DNA of 64,000 nt from Amphiduros pacificus (lineage: Eukaryota; Annelida; Polychaeta; Phyllodocida; Hesionidae): NCBI GenBank assembly GCA_949316495.1, contig OX439004.1, forward strand, positions 15,040,536-15,104,535, in the 5' to 3' direction. The position numbers and the translations under genes were made by a program. The notes under the pieces are model-generated. The model did not search any database. It was not told where the DNA came from and saw nothing but the letters and a program-made list of their open reading frames with translations. The first letter of the stretch is position 1; each line of letters opens with the position of its first letter. Positions 23,401 through 38,400 of the stretch are shown here, piece after piece.

Positions 23401-26400
23401 CGTCATAGCAACCCATTGTGACAAACAATGGGATACATTGTTACAAACAGTGGGATAGTTTTTCTTTGAAGTGATGTGCGTTACCACCAATTTTTTAGCT
23501 ATTTTTAAGTTTTTGAATTTGAAAGAAAGAATCATTATTTCATAATGAATAGGTTTTGGGGAATCTAATAGTGTAATTTTGGATATTTTTAACTGAATAG
23601 GCTATTCCCGACAAGCCCTTAAAGTTCATATGTCCATAGACATTTTTCAAGAACTACAAAGCCTATAGAAAAAATATCTATAGATATAATGATGAGACTT
23701 TCGCAATTTAAATAGCATGTTTATAAAAAAAATGCCACAATTGTTTATCAATATTTTTTAAACCAATATACAATTTTTGTAAAAAATAATTGTTTTTTTT
23801 TCAAAAACCACAAGCTTTTTTTGTGAGAATATCAGATTTTTGGGAGTAAAAGTGTTGCATCAATGTAAAATGACCTTGCTGGGCAAATGCTATGTAAATA
23901 TAATGGACGCATATATTGGCAGATTTGAAAATAGTATCAAAGGAAAGATGTTTTCCCAATTAAAAAAATGATACATCGTATTGGCCTGCCAATGGATGCG
24001 TTGGTGGTATAAACTAAATGTGAACGTTGTGCAAGCTGTCTAAATTATGTGACATTTCAGGTAAATCAATGCATTTGTACTGAGCTCTTTGCAGGTTGGG
24101 CAGGTGGTGGGGGAATCCCTGACATGGATGTTTCTAAAACGTTGTAGAATTGTCTCCACTTGGAACAGAGAAATAAAATTTATATCTCCATAATCAGTGG
24201 AGAAAGTAGAACATTTCACTTGGGATATGTTTTGGTCTAAATACTATCTATGATGAGCCAAAATTGTCACAAAGTTGAATAACGTCAGATTCTTCATGTT
24301 TTCGTGCGATATGGCGTCAAAAGACAGAATGGATTGTCAGTAACGCACATAGCACCTTTGATCTTATGGCGTCACAACTCCATTCATTATACTCCAAGGC
24401 AGAATTAACATGTTTTGTCCATACATATTCAGACATTCATATGTCTAAATGCTCTGGGGGACTTAATATTATATACATAACCTGTGACAGATTCACCAAG
24501 CTCTATCTATTCAGCAAGGAACTCACTGATGCTTTGAATTGTTCCAGACATCGATGATGACGGTGTTCTCTGTAATTGCAGCCAGTCAGCATCTGATCCA
24601 AGTGATCTCACAGAGGGCACTGTACGTAGTCTTCCCCTGGAGCGTGTGCAAAACAATGGACCCCTCCTTGCTCCAGGGCAGCAATGTCGTATATGCCTCC
24701 AACGCTTCCTAGAGGGCCAACATGTACGTAGACTGCCTTGCAAACACAAGTTCCACAAGGACTGCATAGATAACTGGCTTCTCCATCAGCATGCCACATG
24801 CCCAGTAGATGGCACCAGATACACTAATCAGTCTGTCAGGGAGTTCAGGGAAGCAACAAGGCTTGCAAGGTACAAACACATCAATACTGCCACATTTGAA
24901 GTGCCTCCACTGAGAACTGCTTGCTCTTAAGCCTTCCCCTAATCTCCAACTTCCCCTAATCTCCAACTTCCCCTAATCTCCAACTTGTTACCAAATGCAC
25001 ATCTAGATTTCATTCACACTTAAAAAAACATTCTACGGTATTCTTTTATGGGTGCATGCAGGTATGCATTTTATTATAAGTAGTATTTCAAAAAGGTGCT
25101 TTCACTTGTCTGTTTTAGACAACCAAAGACTCTAGGAGCAGACTTGACATTACGGCAGAATTCTGCTCCTGTTGCCGTGGATACCCCTCAATTAGCGCTC
25201 GGTGGTGTTGGCATCAGTAGACAGGAGATACCTGCTGGAACAACAAGACACACTAACCTCTCAACACGATCAAGGGGCAGCGTGGTGAATAGCAGAGGCC
25301 TGCGATCGGATTCAGTTGTGTCCGAACCAGCAGGGATGACAGTCAGTGGCAGACACTATGGCTCAATGATTGAAGAGTATGTTGATATCTCAACTTCATT
25401 TACTTCCACTTGCCATTAGAAGTATCTGTGAATATGGCACAGCTCAAATGTACATTCAATTTCACCAAATATCCTTCTTTGCCATACACAGGGGTGGGAG
25501 AGCTCTGAACCAATCTGGTCGGTGCTCGAAACATATCTGGGCGGTATGACGCATACCATTGTTCTGAACCAATTCTGAACCAATCTGGGCGGTTCGCTTA
25601 CATAACAACTTTTTTATGTGTCACAAAAGGCTTCAAAATCGTATCAAAATCATCACAAAATGTAACAAATTTCATTACATGTACAGTTGAGTGTGTAACA
25701 GTGTCTTGTTACTAATAGTGTAAATTTTATGATAAATTTATAACAAGTTTACGGTAATATTTGTGTCCCCAAGTCGGAAATTACCCCTTGTTATGCAATC
25801 TTATACTGGGGCACATTCCTGTGTTAAAATTACGCAAAAATCTCGTTAAAAATCAGTTTTAAATTATCATGTGGTTATATATGTAACTGATGAGCATGTT
25901 ATTTTCTTTTTAAAATGGGTATGATAGTCGATATATAAAAATTAAAAAACGCAACTTTTTCATTCTCGCCATTGTCCACCATAAAACAACGGTCAAATAC
26001 CACTCAGATTGGCTGCGATTTAGTGCCCAGATTGTTGCAAGCGCCCAGAATGACGTCATTTAGCACCCAGATCAGTTGTGAGCGACCAGAATGACGCGAT
26101 TTAACCAGATTGGTTCAGAGTTACTGCACAGATTGGTTCAGAGCTCTCCCACCCCTGATACATGATAACTGTGATTTCTAAAATACCATTTTCGGATTTT
26201 CCCATATTTTAAGATTTGATTTAGGTTAGAATCTTATTACTAAATAAATGGATACAAACATCTGGTTTGGCAAGTCTGCCATATGTTTCCACTAGCCCTG
26301 CTGCATGCTTTCAATACATTTCTCTTAAACAACAAACACAAAAATGAACATCCTGTCATGAATTTACCAACTCAAATATATCAATGAAGTCTGCACTTGT

Positions 26401-29400
26401 TGAACAACTTGTTGAGATATTCATGTTCTTTGAGATGTCAATATTCCATAATTATATTTATTTCTTATGATTAACTATTAGAAATAGCATCTCAGGATAT
26501 ATGTGCACACTTTCATTGTAGGTATGCAGACAATTTCTTTTGACTTATACCATTAATATTTAAAATATGTAAGAAACCATAAAACATAATAGACAAACTT
26601 CAAGTGAGTTGCCAGAAATGGATGCCAAGCTTGAGTATCTTTTTTGTTGTACTAATTAATGACATTAGAATTTTTATTTTGAGAGTTAACACAAGAATAT
26701 AATTCTAAGCTTTCAAAATGTCAAATAATTTGTATCTTGAGAAATGTAATGAAGAGACTTGTGTTGCTTTTCAGTGCCATCTTATCCTTGAGGACAGGTT
26801 TAGGAGGCTCCCACTCAAATTTAAGCAATTATTCTCTGCCACCAGGTGGTGCTAGTAGATCTCAGCCTTCTACACCAGGTGACAGCACTCTTTCTACAGC
26901 ACCAGATGTCATCATTCAAGTTCCACCCTCCATTCCATTGCCCAGGAATGACAGCAATCTGGTGCTTGATAACATCAATAGGAAACCCCCATCTGGGCCC
27001 CAGGCAGATTCAGGTGTGTCAATCCTGTCAAAGCGTTATTTATGAATTCTTAATTTGATACTTCTGTATCAGACTCCAGGATATAATCCCAATTATTATA
27101 TATTTTTTGCAACATTTTTCCACAGAAAACATTCACAGAAAACAATAATGATGCCCTATTTACAACATTCTGTGAGGAGATTTCTCTGACAGACTGTGTG
27201 ATCACATATTCAATATATAATAAAAATGGGAAACCAATTTGCACATTTTGTTTTCCAAAAATCAGATGTTGTGATTAAGAAAAAAATCCCAAACATTGTG
27301 ACATTCATTAATGAATAGACATGAATACACTTGACACTTGAGATTATGTTTACTGCTTAGAATAAGTTCTTTGTGCTTACATTTTTGGTAAAAAGAAGAA
27401 AAATACTAGTTGCCTTGGAAACATAAACAGTAGAATAGCAAACAATTTTAGGTGAATAATGAAATTGCAGTATGTTCTCTACATTAATGTTGAGGTAAGT
27501 TATATCAAAAGTATGATGAGAATCTTATGATAAGTGAAATATCCATGAATGGTGGGAATATGCCTTTTTCCTTATCATATTTGTACCATTTGTCCCAAAT
27601 GAAATTCATTTGGCCATTTGCAGCATCCTACCCTTAATCATCAGTGCACAAGGATTGTAGCAACTCTTAAGCAATATACAATCTTACAAATCTTCATGAC
27701 TCAGCTTGCAGTTAGTTCAGCAGAGGCAAGACTTAGACAGACATGTGCATTAGTAATAGTATAAAATAAAAATTAAGGTTTTAGATATTGCTTTGTATAG
27801 CTGATTTGTTAATCTTCCTGATATTCATTTGGGTGACTATTCCAGATGGTGAAAGTGGGCGTCGCCATGGTCGATTACATAAGCGAGTATCCATGGTGTT
27901 ATCACAAAGAACTCGCAGCCTGAGTGGGAAACGGAGGGATAGGTCAAGCTCAGCAGAGAGGCCTCTTAGTCACATCAGTCACACTCAAATTCTACCCCAA
28001 GTAAGCTCCACCATTTATATTCTACTGCTATGATTTGATTTTAAAGGCTGTAGATGGGGATAAGGTGTCAGGGTTGACTGGAGGCTGTAGATGGGGATAA
28101 GGTGTCAGGGTTGACTGGAGGCTGTAGATGGGGATAAGGTGTCAGGGTTGACTGGAGACTGTAGATGGGGATAAGGTGTCAGGGTTGACTTGAGACTGTA
28201 GACAGGGATAAACTGTCATGGTTGACTGGAGGCTGTAGATGGGGATAAACTGTCAGGGTTGACTGGAGGCTGTAGATGGGGATAAACTGTCAGGGTTGAC
28301 TGGAGGCTGTATATGGGGATAAGGTGTCAGGGTTGACTTGAGACTGTAAACAGGGATAAACTGTCAGGGTTGACTGGAGACTGTAGATGGGGATAAACTG
28401 TCAGGGTTGACTGGAGACTGTAGACAGGGATAAACTGTCAGGGTTGACTGGAGGCTGTAGAAGGGGATAAACTGTCAGGGTTGACTGGAGGCTGTAGATG
28501 GGGATAAACTGTCAGGGTTGACTGGAGGCTGTAGATGGGGATAAACTGTCAGGGTTGACTGGAGCCTGTAGATGGGGATAAACTGTCAGGGTTGACTGGA
28601 GGCTGTAGATGGGGATAAGGTGTCAGGGTTGACTGGAGGCTGTAGACAGGGATAAACTTTCAGGGTTGACTGGAGGCTGTAGATGGGGATAAACTGTCAG
28701 GGTTGTCTGGAGGCTGTAGATGGGGATAAACTGTCAGGGTTGACTGGAGGCTGTAGATGGGGATAAGGTGTCAGGGTTGACTGGAGGCTATAGACAGGGA
28801 TAAACTATCAGGATTGACTGGAGACTGTAGATGGGGATAAGGTGTCTGGGTTGACTGGAGCCTGTAGATGGGGATAAACTGTCAGGGTTGACTGGAGGCT
28901 GTAGATGGGGATAAACTGTCTGGGTTGACTGGACGCTGTAGAAGGGGATAAACTGTCAGGGTTGACTGGAGCCTGTAGAAGGGGATAAACTGTCAGGGTT
29001 GACTGGAGGCTGTAGATGGGGATAAGATGTCAGGGTTGACCTGAGACTGTAGACAGGGATAAACTATCAGGATTGACTGGAGGCTGTAGATGGGGATAAG
29101 CTGTCAGGGGTGACTGGAGGCTGTAGATGGGGATAAACTGTCAGGGTTGACTGGAGGCTGTAGAAGGGGTTAAACTGTCAGGGGTGACTGGAGGCTGTAG
29201 ATGGGGATAAACTGTCAGGGTTGACTGGAGACTGTAGACAGGGATAAACTGTCAGGGTTGACTGGAGGCTGTAGACAGGGATAAACTGTCAGGGTTGACT
29301 GGAGGCTGTAGATGGGGATAAACTGTCAGGGTTGACTGGAGGCTGTAGAAGAGGATAAACTATCAGGGTTGACTGGAGGCTGTAGAAGGGGATAAACTGT

Positions 29401-32400
29401 CAGGGTTGACTGGAGGCTGTAGAAGGGGATAAACTGTCTGGGTTGACTGGAGGCTGTAGAAGGGGATAAACTATCAGGGTTGACTGGAGGCTGTAGACAG
29501 GGATAAACTATCAGGATTGACTGGAGACTGTAGATGGGGATAAACTTTCAGGGTTGACTGGAGGCTGTAGATCGGGATAAACTGTCAGGGTTGACTGGAG
29601 GCTGTAGATGGGGATAAGGTGTCAGGGTTGACTGGAGGCTGTAGATGGGGATAAACTGTCAGGGTTGACTGGAGGCTGTAGAAGAGGATAAACTATCAGG
29701 ATTGACTGGAGGCTGTAGAAGGGGATAAACTGTCAGGGTTGACTGGAGGCTGTAGAAGGGGTTAAACTGTCAGGGGTGACTGGAGGCTGTAGAAGGGGTT
29801 AAACTGTCAGGGGTGACTGGAGGCTGTAGAAGGGGATAAACTGTCAGGGGTGACTGGAGACTGTAGACAGGGATAAACTGTCAGGGTTGACTGGAGGCTG
29901 TAGACAGGGATAAACTGTCAGGGTTGACTGGAGGCTGTAGATGGGGATAAACTGTCAGGGTTGACTGGAGGCTGTAGAAGAGGATAAACTATCAGGGTTG
30001 ACTGGAGGCTGTAGAAGTGGATAAACTGTCAGGGTTGACTGGAGGCTGTAGAAGGGGATAAACTGTCTGGGTTGACTGGAGGCTGTAGAAGGGGATAAAC
30101 TATCAGGGTTGACTGGAGGCTGTAGACAGGGATAAACTATCAGGATTGACTGGAGACTGTAGATGGGGATAAACTTTCAGGGTTGACTGGAGGCTGTAGA
30201 TCGGGATAAACTGTCAGGGTTGTCTGGAGGCTGTAGATGGGGATAAACTGTCAGGGTTGACTGGAGGCTGTAGATGGGGATAAGGTGTCAGGGTTGACTG
30301 GAGGCTATAGACAGGGATAAACTATCAGGATTGACTGGAGACTGTAGATGGGGATAAGGTGTCTGGGTTAACTGGAGCCTGTAGATGGGGATAAACTGTC
30401 AGGGTTGACTGGAGGCTGTAGATGGGGATAAACTGTCTGGGTTGACTGGACGCTGTAGAAGGGGATAAACTGTCAGGGTTGACTGGAGCCTGTAGAAGGG
30501 GATAAACTGTCAGGGTTGACTGGAGGCTGTAGATGGGGATAAGATGTCAGGGTTGACCTGAGACTGTAGACAGGGATAAACTATCAGGATTGACTGGAGA
30601 CTGTAGATGGGGATAAGGTGTCAGGGTTGACTTGAGACTGTAGACAGGGATAAACTGTCAGGGTTGACTGGAGGCTGTAGATGGGGATAAACTGTCAGGG
30701 TTGACTGGAGGCTGTAGAAGAGGATAAACTGTCAGGGTTGACTGGAGGCTGTAGATGGGGATAAACTGTCAGGGTTGACTGGAGACTGTAGATGGGGATA
30801 AACTGTCAGGGTTGACTTGAGACTGTAGACAGGGATAAACTGTCAGGGTTGACTGGAGGCTGTAGATGGGGATAAACTGTCAGGGTTGACTGGAGGCTGT
30901 AGAAGAGGATAAACTATCAGGGTTGACTGGAGGCTGTAGAAGGGGATAAACTGTCAGGGTTGACTGGAGGCTGTAGAAGGGGATAAACTGTCTGGGTTGA
31001 CTGGAGGCTGTAGAAGGGGATAAACTATCAGGATTGACTGGAGACTGTAGATGGGGATAAGGTGTCAGGGTTGACTTGAGACTGTAGACAGGGATAAACT
31101 GTCAGGGTTGACTGGAGGCTGTAGATGGGGATAAACTGTCAGGGTTGACTGGAGGCTGTAGATGGGGATAAACTGTCAGGGTTGACTGGAGGCTGTAGAT
31201 GGGGATAAACTGTCAGGGTTGACTGGAGCCTGTAGATGGGGATAAACTGTCAGGGTTGACTGGAGGCTGTAGATGGGGATAAGGTGTCAGGGTTGACTGG
31301 AGCCTGTAGATGGGGATAAACTGTCAGGGTTGACTGGAGGCTGTAGATGGGGATAAGGTGTCAGGGTTGACTGGAGGCTATAGACAGGGATAAACTATCA
31401 GGATTGACTGGAGACTGTAGATGGGGATAAGGTGTCTTGGTTGACTGGAGCCTGTAGATGGGGATAAACTGTCAGGGTTGACTGGAGGCTGTAGATGGGG
31501 ATAAACTGTCAGGGTTGACTGGAGGCTGTAGAAGGGGTTAAACTGTCAGGGGTGACTGGAGCCTGTAGATGGGGATAAACTGTCAGGGTTGACTGGAGGC
31601 TGTAGATGGGGATAAACTGTCAGGGTTGACTGGAGACTGTAGATGGGGATAAACTGTCAGGGTTGACTGGAGGCTGTAGAAGGGGATAAGGTGTCTGGGT
31701 TGACTGGAGGCTATAGACAGAGATAAACTATCAGGATTGACTGGAGACTGTAGACAGGGATAAACTGTCAGGGTTGACTGGAGGCTGTAGATGGGGATAA
31801 ACTGTCAGGGTTGACTGGAGGCTATAGACAGGGATAAACTATCAGGATTGACTGGAGACTGTAGATGGGGATAAGGTGTCTGGGTTGACTGGAGGCTGTA
31901 GATGGGGATAAACTGTCAGGGTTGACTGGAGGCTGTAGAAGGGGATAAACTGTCAGGGTTGACTGGAGGCTGTAGATGGGGATAAACTGTCTGGGTTGAC
32001 TGGAGGCTGTAGAAGGGGATAAACTGTCAGGGTTGACTGGAGGCTGTAGATGGGGATAAGGTGTCAGGGTTGACTTGAGGCTGTAGATGGGGATAAACTG
32101 TCTGGGTTGACTGGAGGCTGTAGAAGGGGATAAACTGTCAGGGTTGACTGGAGGCTGTAGATGGGGATAAGGTGTCAGGGTTGACTGGAGACTGTAGATG
32201 GGGATAAACTGTCTGGGTTGACTGGAGGCTGTAGATGGGGATAAACTGTCAGGGTTGACTGGAGGCTGTAGATGGGGATAAACTGTCAGGGTTGACTGGA
32301 GGCTGTAGATGGAGATAAACTGTCTGGGTTGACTGGAGGCTGTAGAAGGGGATAAACTGTCAGGGTTGACTGGAGGCTGTAGATGGGGATAAACTGTCAG

Positions 32401-35400
32401 GGTTGACTGGAGGCTATAGACAGGGATAAACTATCAGGATTGACTGGAGACTGTAGATGGGGATAAGGTGTCTGGGTTGACTGGAGCCTGTAGATGGGGA
32501 TAAACTGTCAGGGTTGACTGGAGGCTGTAGAAGGGGATAAACTGTCAGGGTTGACTGGAGGCTGTAGATGGGGATAAACTGTCTGGGTTGACTGGAGGCT
32601 GTAGAAGGGGATAAACTGTCAGGGTTGACTGGAGGCTGTAGATGGGGATAAGGTGTCAGGGTTGACTGGAGGCTGTAGATGGGGATAAACTGTCTGGGTT
32701 GACTGGAGGCTGTAGAAGGGGATAAACTGTCAGGGTTGACTGGAGGCTGTAGATGGGGATAAGGTGTCAGGGTTGACTGGAGGCTGTAGATGGGGATAAA
32801 CTGTCTGGGTTGACTGGAGGCTGTAGAAGGGGATAAACTGTCAGGGTTGACTGGAGACTGTAGATGGGGATAAGGTGTCTGGGTTGACCTGAGACTGTAG
32901 ACAGGGATAAACTATCAGGATTGACTGGAGACTGTAGATGGGGATAAGGTGTCAGGGTTGACTTGAGACTGTAGACAGGGATAAACTGTCAGGGTTGACT
33001 GGAGGCTGTAGATGGGGATAAACTGTCAGGGTTGACTGGAGGCTGTAGATGGGGATAAGGTGTCAGGGTTGACCTGAGACTGTAGACAGGGATAAACTAT
33101 CAGGATTGACTGGAGACTGTAGATGGGGATAAGGTGTCAGGGTTGACTTGAGACTGTAGACAGGGATAAACTGTCAGGGTTGACTGGAGGCTGTAGATCT
33201 ACAGATGTAGATGGGGATAAACTGTCAGGGTTGACTGGAGGCTGTAGAAGGGGTTAAACTGTCAGGGGTGACTGGAGCCTGTAGATGGGGATAAACTGTC
33301 AGGGTTGACTGGAGGCTGTAGAAGGGGATAAACTGTCAGGGTTGACTGGAGGCTGTAGATGGGGATAAACTGTCAGGGTTGACTGGAGGCTGTAGATGGG
33401 GATAAACTGTCAGGGTTGACTGGAGGCTGTAGATGGGGATAAACTGTCAGGGTTCACTGGAGGCTGTAGATGGGGATAAGGTGTCAGGGTTGACTGGAGG
33501 CTGTAGACAGGGATAAACTATCAGGATTGACTGGAGACTGTAGATGGGGATAAACTGTCAGGGTTGACTGGAGGCTGTAGATGGGGATAAACTGTCAGGG
33601 TTGACTGGAGGCTGTAGATGGGGATAAACTGTCTGGGTTGACTGGAGGCTGTAGAAGGGGATAAACTGTCAGGGTTGACTGGAGCCTGTAGAAGGGGATA
33701 AACTGTCAGGGTTGACTGGAGGCTGTAGACAGGGATAAACTGTCAGGGTTGACTGGAGGCTGTAGATGGGGATAAACTGTCAGGGTTGACTGGAGGCTGT
33801 AGATGGGGATAAACTGTCAGGGTTGACTGTAGGCTGTAGATGGGGATAAACTGTCAGGGTTGACTGGAGCCTGTAGATGGGGATAAACTGTCAGGGTTGA
33901 CTGGAGGCTGTAGATGGGGATAAACTGTCAGGGTTGACTGGAGGCTGTAGATGGGGATAAACTGTCAGGGTTGACTGGAGACTGTAGATGGGGATAAGGT
34001 GTCTGGGTTGACTGGAGCCTGTAGATGGGGATAAACTGTCAGGGTTGACTGGAGGCTGTAGATGGGGATAAACTGTCAGGGTTGACTGGAGGCTGTAGAC
34101 AGGGATAAGGTGTCTGGGTCGTAGAGTTCTGTCCCTTAGTTCATATTATCCATTCCAATTAGCCACTAATGAATTTCCTTTTTAGTCAATGTATATCATG
34201 TGTATAATATATTTCTTGGTACATGTAATGAGGAATTGATCCATTAGCAATTTGTATATCATCAGATTGCTGATTTCATAAAAAGAACTATTCCTCTGAA
34301 ATGGACATATCACATGATCAGATAATTGGGATATCAATGCCAGAACATCAATTAGGATATCACCGGAACTATTTTGATGTTTAATATCTGTGATAGGAAA
34401 TTGAAGCACTTTTATAACTGACTGATGAACAGATGTGAGCTATATTTCAGGTTTAATGTCCCACCCTCTGGTTAGACATATTGTTTTCTACCTTTCTGCA
34501 ATCAGCATTGCAGTATCAAAAGTTTTATCTGCACATTAAGACATGATACAGTGACCCTTCCATGACTAATCTGTCTGCTAATAGCTCCATAATACATCAG
34601 AGGATGGCTCAATGATATCAAATTTATTCTTAAAAAAGAGCATGAAATGTTCTTTTTAGCTTTATGAGTGAGGAAAATGCCGGCCCATCTGTTTGTCTGT
34701 CGGTTGGTCTGTCCGTCCATTAATTGGTCTGTCTGTCCGTCCATCTGTTGGTCTGTCTGTCAACATTTCTTTAAAAATCTACTCTGAAAGTACCAGTAAA
34801 ATATGTTTCACATCTTATATAGAGGTAGATATAGAGGTGAATATTCAGATTCCTTCCAATTTTAGTGATGTCACCATTGATCTTAGAGCAGTGACATCGA
34901 GATCACAAAATTTGTACAGAGCATATCTCCCCAACCACTTATTAGAGGAAATTAAAACTCGGTTTACAAAAATGTCTTATGTCACAGCTGTGCCTCATCA
35001 TACTCTCTTAGTCATGTGACCTTTGACCTTGACACATTGACCTTGAAATCAAAATTTGTGTACATGCAATATCTTAACCATTAAAATTGAATAAAAAGTA
35101 CTTCATGTCAACACAATGTGGAGCACCATATACATTTTTTACAGATTTGACCTTTGACCTTGATGTTGTGACCTTGACCTTTGTATTATTGTTCAGGCCA
35201 TATCTTGTGAACGCTATACTGGAGATATTAAATATTGGGCATGTATTACAATCAAAAGGTGTTGTCAGACAATATATCTGACAAGGTTTTGTCAGACAAT
35301 ATATCTGACGTTCAGCAAGCTTCAACATCAGCATTTCAAAGCGTATGCTCTTGAGCAAATTGTCACAAGCTACAGTTGTACTGGAACCCTATCGTCATTG

Positions 35401-38400
35401 TGATTTTGTAATAGCAACAAATAAGGTAGGCAACCAGAGAAATGAAAATCTGAAGCACCCAGTGTTTCAAAGGAGGTGAATGATTACTGTGTTTATCATA
35501 TAAATGATTGAAAAGTCATTTGATTGGTCTGCAGAGCCTGCAGAAAATTTGCTAGATACACAGTCCATTTTAAGAATGATACAGAACATTTCTATGTAAC
35601 TTTATATAATCATATGCTATATATTATAGTGGACTAAACAGTATTTTATCATTGAAACACTGAGAAAGAAACTTCATGCACAGATGAGACCTATGGCAAG
35701 GGATCATTATATAACACTTATTTGCTCTTACAAACATAATAACTTTCAAGCCAAATATCATGAAATGTATGTATGTTATTTGAAGCTCAAAGTAAAAGGT
35801 GGTAAGATGTTTTGTGGAAAATAATATCTCTGGGAAAGTCTGGAAAGCAGGGTGGTGACCTGCTGTGAGGTTTAAATATGTATTCTATATTTATGATGTT
35901 ATAGTCAGATGGTGATAAAAGAGTTGATTCTTGGTAGAGTAAATTCTGTAAGCCCACAGACTCAATGTCAGGCACTTAGGTATCCGGTTGCCTCCACCAT
36001 CATGCCGCCATCAAGCCTGGCTCTGTCCACATCTATGCAAAGGCCTGTCACATTAAGCAGTGTGTGTAAGTCCGGCATTAAATGGCATCGGCTTTTATAA
36101 ATAGACGTCTGTGGGAAAGGTGTACATCTGGCCACAACCTTTTGTAACACTAAGATATTCTATACCAGACATTTGCGAAATATTCTGTATCCTTTAATCA
36201 TGAAGTATTATTACCAACTGTTTACCATTTCTCCAAACCTGAAATAAATTGTTAATAGTAAAATTATTTCAAATTATTTCATTTAGAATAAAGGCCATTT
36301 TGAGCTGTACATATATAGCATAGCATCTGCATTGAAGGAGAGAAATTTTCTGTCATTCTGTCTGTCCGTCAACTTTGATCTTCTCCTTTGAATCTACTGG
36401 TTGGAGTACTTAGCTGTTAGTAGATAAGATGTATTTTCAGAGTACAAATTCATCTTTTTATGTCTCTTTGAAAAAAGCTATCATTCAGTTGTCAAGGAGA
36501 TTGCCATTTTGGATAACATGACAAATATCCGCCAATGTGAACCGAGATAAAATATTCAGTATGTAATGTGCATTATGATTGGCTGAAACTATCATCTGCT
36601 CTAAACTCTACAAGAGGGTGACTTGGTGAACCTCTCACCTCTGTACAAGGTACCTTTTATTACTGGCTCAGCACATCCACCAACTTTCATTCAACTGTCT
36701 GTCTTATTTATTCCTTTTCTTCAGATGTATTCAGTTTGTAAAAAAAATGATACATTTCACCATTCATATAACCTTTTTTTTATGCAAGGTCACAGGACCA
36801 TTTGGTGTCTCTGCAGTACTTTTGCAGTTGGTTTCCAGATGATACACTGAGAACTATTTGGTATTTTGGCTTTGATATAATGTATGTGTATTTTATGGAT
36901 TTCTGATGACTGACCTTGACCAATTTTTCAATGTCACAAAAGATATTTAGTATCACCATGGTTTCCAGATGATAACAAGAGAATCATTTGATAGATTATT
37001 TTGATATTGTAGAGGATTATCTATGTCCTTGATTCCTTGCAGGGGATTGCATATGGCAATGACAATATGACAATAAATAAATTTATATAGCACCCTTATC
37101 CAGGACAGTCCCGCTCAAAAGCGCTTTACACAGTTTTGTTTGGATAAAATTGGTTGAACAAGTAAGTTTTAAGTCGTGATTTAAACATATCAAATGAGCC
37201 AGCAGTCTTGATGTTCATAGGAAGGTCATTCCATAGTCTGGGTGCTGGGTCTCCACCAGACACCAGATTGGTCTTAGGGACCTGAAGATGAAGCTGCTCC
37301 TTACATCTATGAGAAAGACCCTGTATAGGTTTAGTAAGGTCACTGATATATCCTGGTGCCATGTCATTAAGTGCTTTCCATGTGATAACGAGGCACTTGT
37401 ACATAATTCTGGCTCTAATTGGTAACCAGTGTAAGTCATCTCTCAAGATTGGTGTAACATGGTCAAACTTGCGCACCACTTTGGCAGCAGCATTTTGGAC
37501 CATTTGGAGTTGATCTAGTAGATATGAGTGAATGCCATACAGCAATGAATTACAGTTATCAATACAAGATATTATAAAAGAGTACAGTAGTGGCAGCTGC
37601 TTCCTTGGTGAGGTATCTGCGAATCATACTGATATCTCGCAGTTGACCAAAATATGTTTGACAAACAGATTTGGTTGACCTTGATGCAGATTTCAAAGTC
37701 ATAGGAGCAATTTCGTGTCTATGCAGAAGTGTTTCGAGATGATACATTGAGAACTGTTTGGTATTTGGCTTTGATATCAGACAGGAGTATTTGTCCCTCA
37801 ACTCCCTTATATGGGATTGCAGATGACTGACCTTGATTGATTTTTCAAGGCCACAGGAGATATTTTCTATCCCCCAGAAGCAGATCTGACCATTCTGACA
37901 GATGCCAGTCTGACAGGTTTGGGGTGTCAGGAAGTTGGTCTCAACAGCAGTCCAAATTTCATATCAACATTTTAGAGATCAAAGCAGTACTGCTCTCTCT
38001 GAAAGCCCTGACGTCGAAAGTACAGCACAGGTGTGTGCGAGTACTTTCGGACAACACAACGGTTATATCTTACATAAAACACCAAGGCGGAACTCAGTCA
38101 TTGAGATTATTCCTGCAGACACAAGAATTATTCCAATATTGCAAAACGCAAGGAATCCAGTTAAGAGCGGCTTACATTCTGGGAGCCTGGAATGTCCTCG
38201 CAGACTCTTTGAGTCACCAAGGTCAGGTTAAGGAGACAGAGTGGTCTCTATCCAGAGTAGTGTTCAAACAAATATTGAGTCTGATGCCAATATTACAAGT
38301 GGATCTGTTTGCGACATACCGCAACAACCAGTTCCTGGACTGACATACGACAAGGCTTGGGCAGTAGATGCCATTGGGACTCATTGGTAATGTATGCTTT

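Noticed and set aside
28046-34113. CRISPR-like array of 37-bp repeats
   Set aside because: Units are head to tail with no unique spacers, in an intron of an animal gene; it is a minisatellite.
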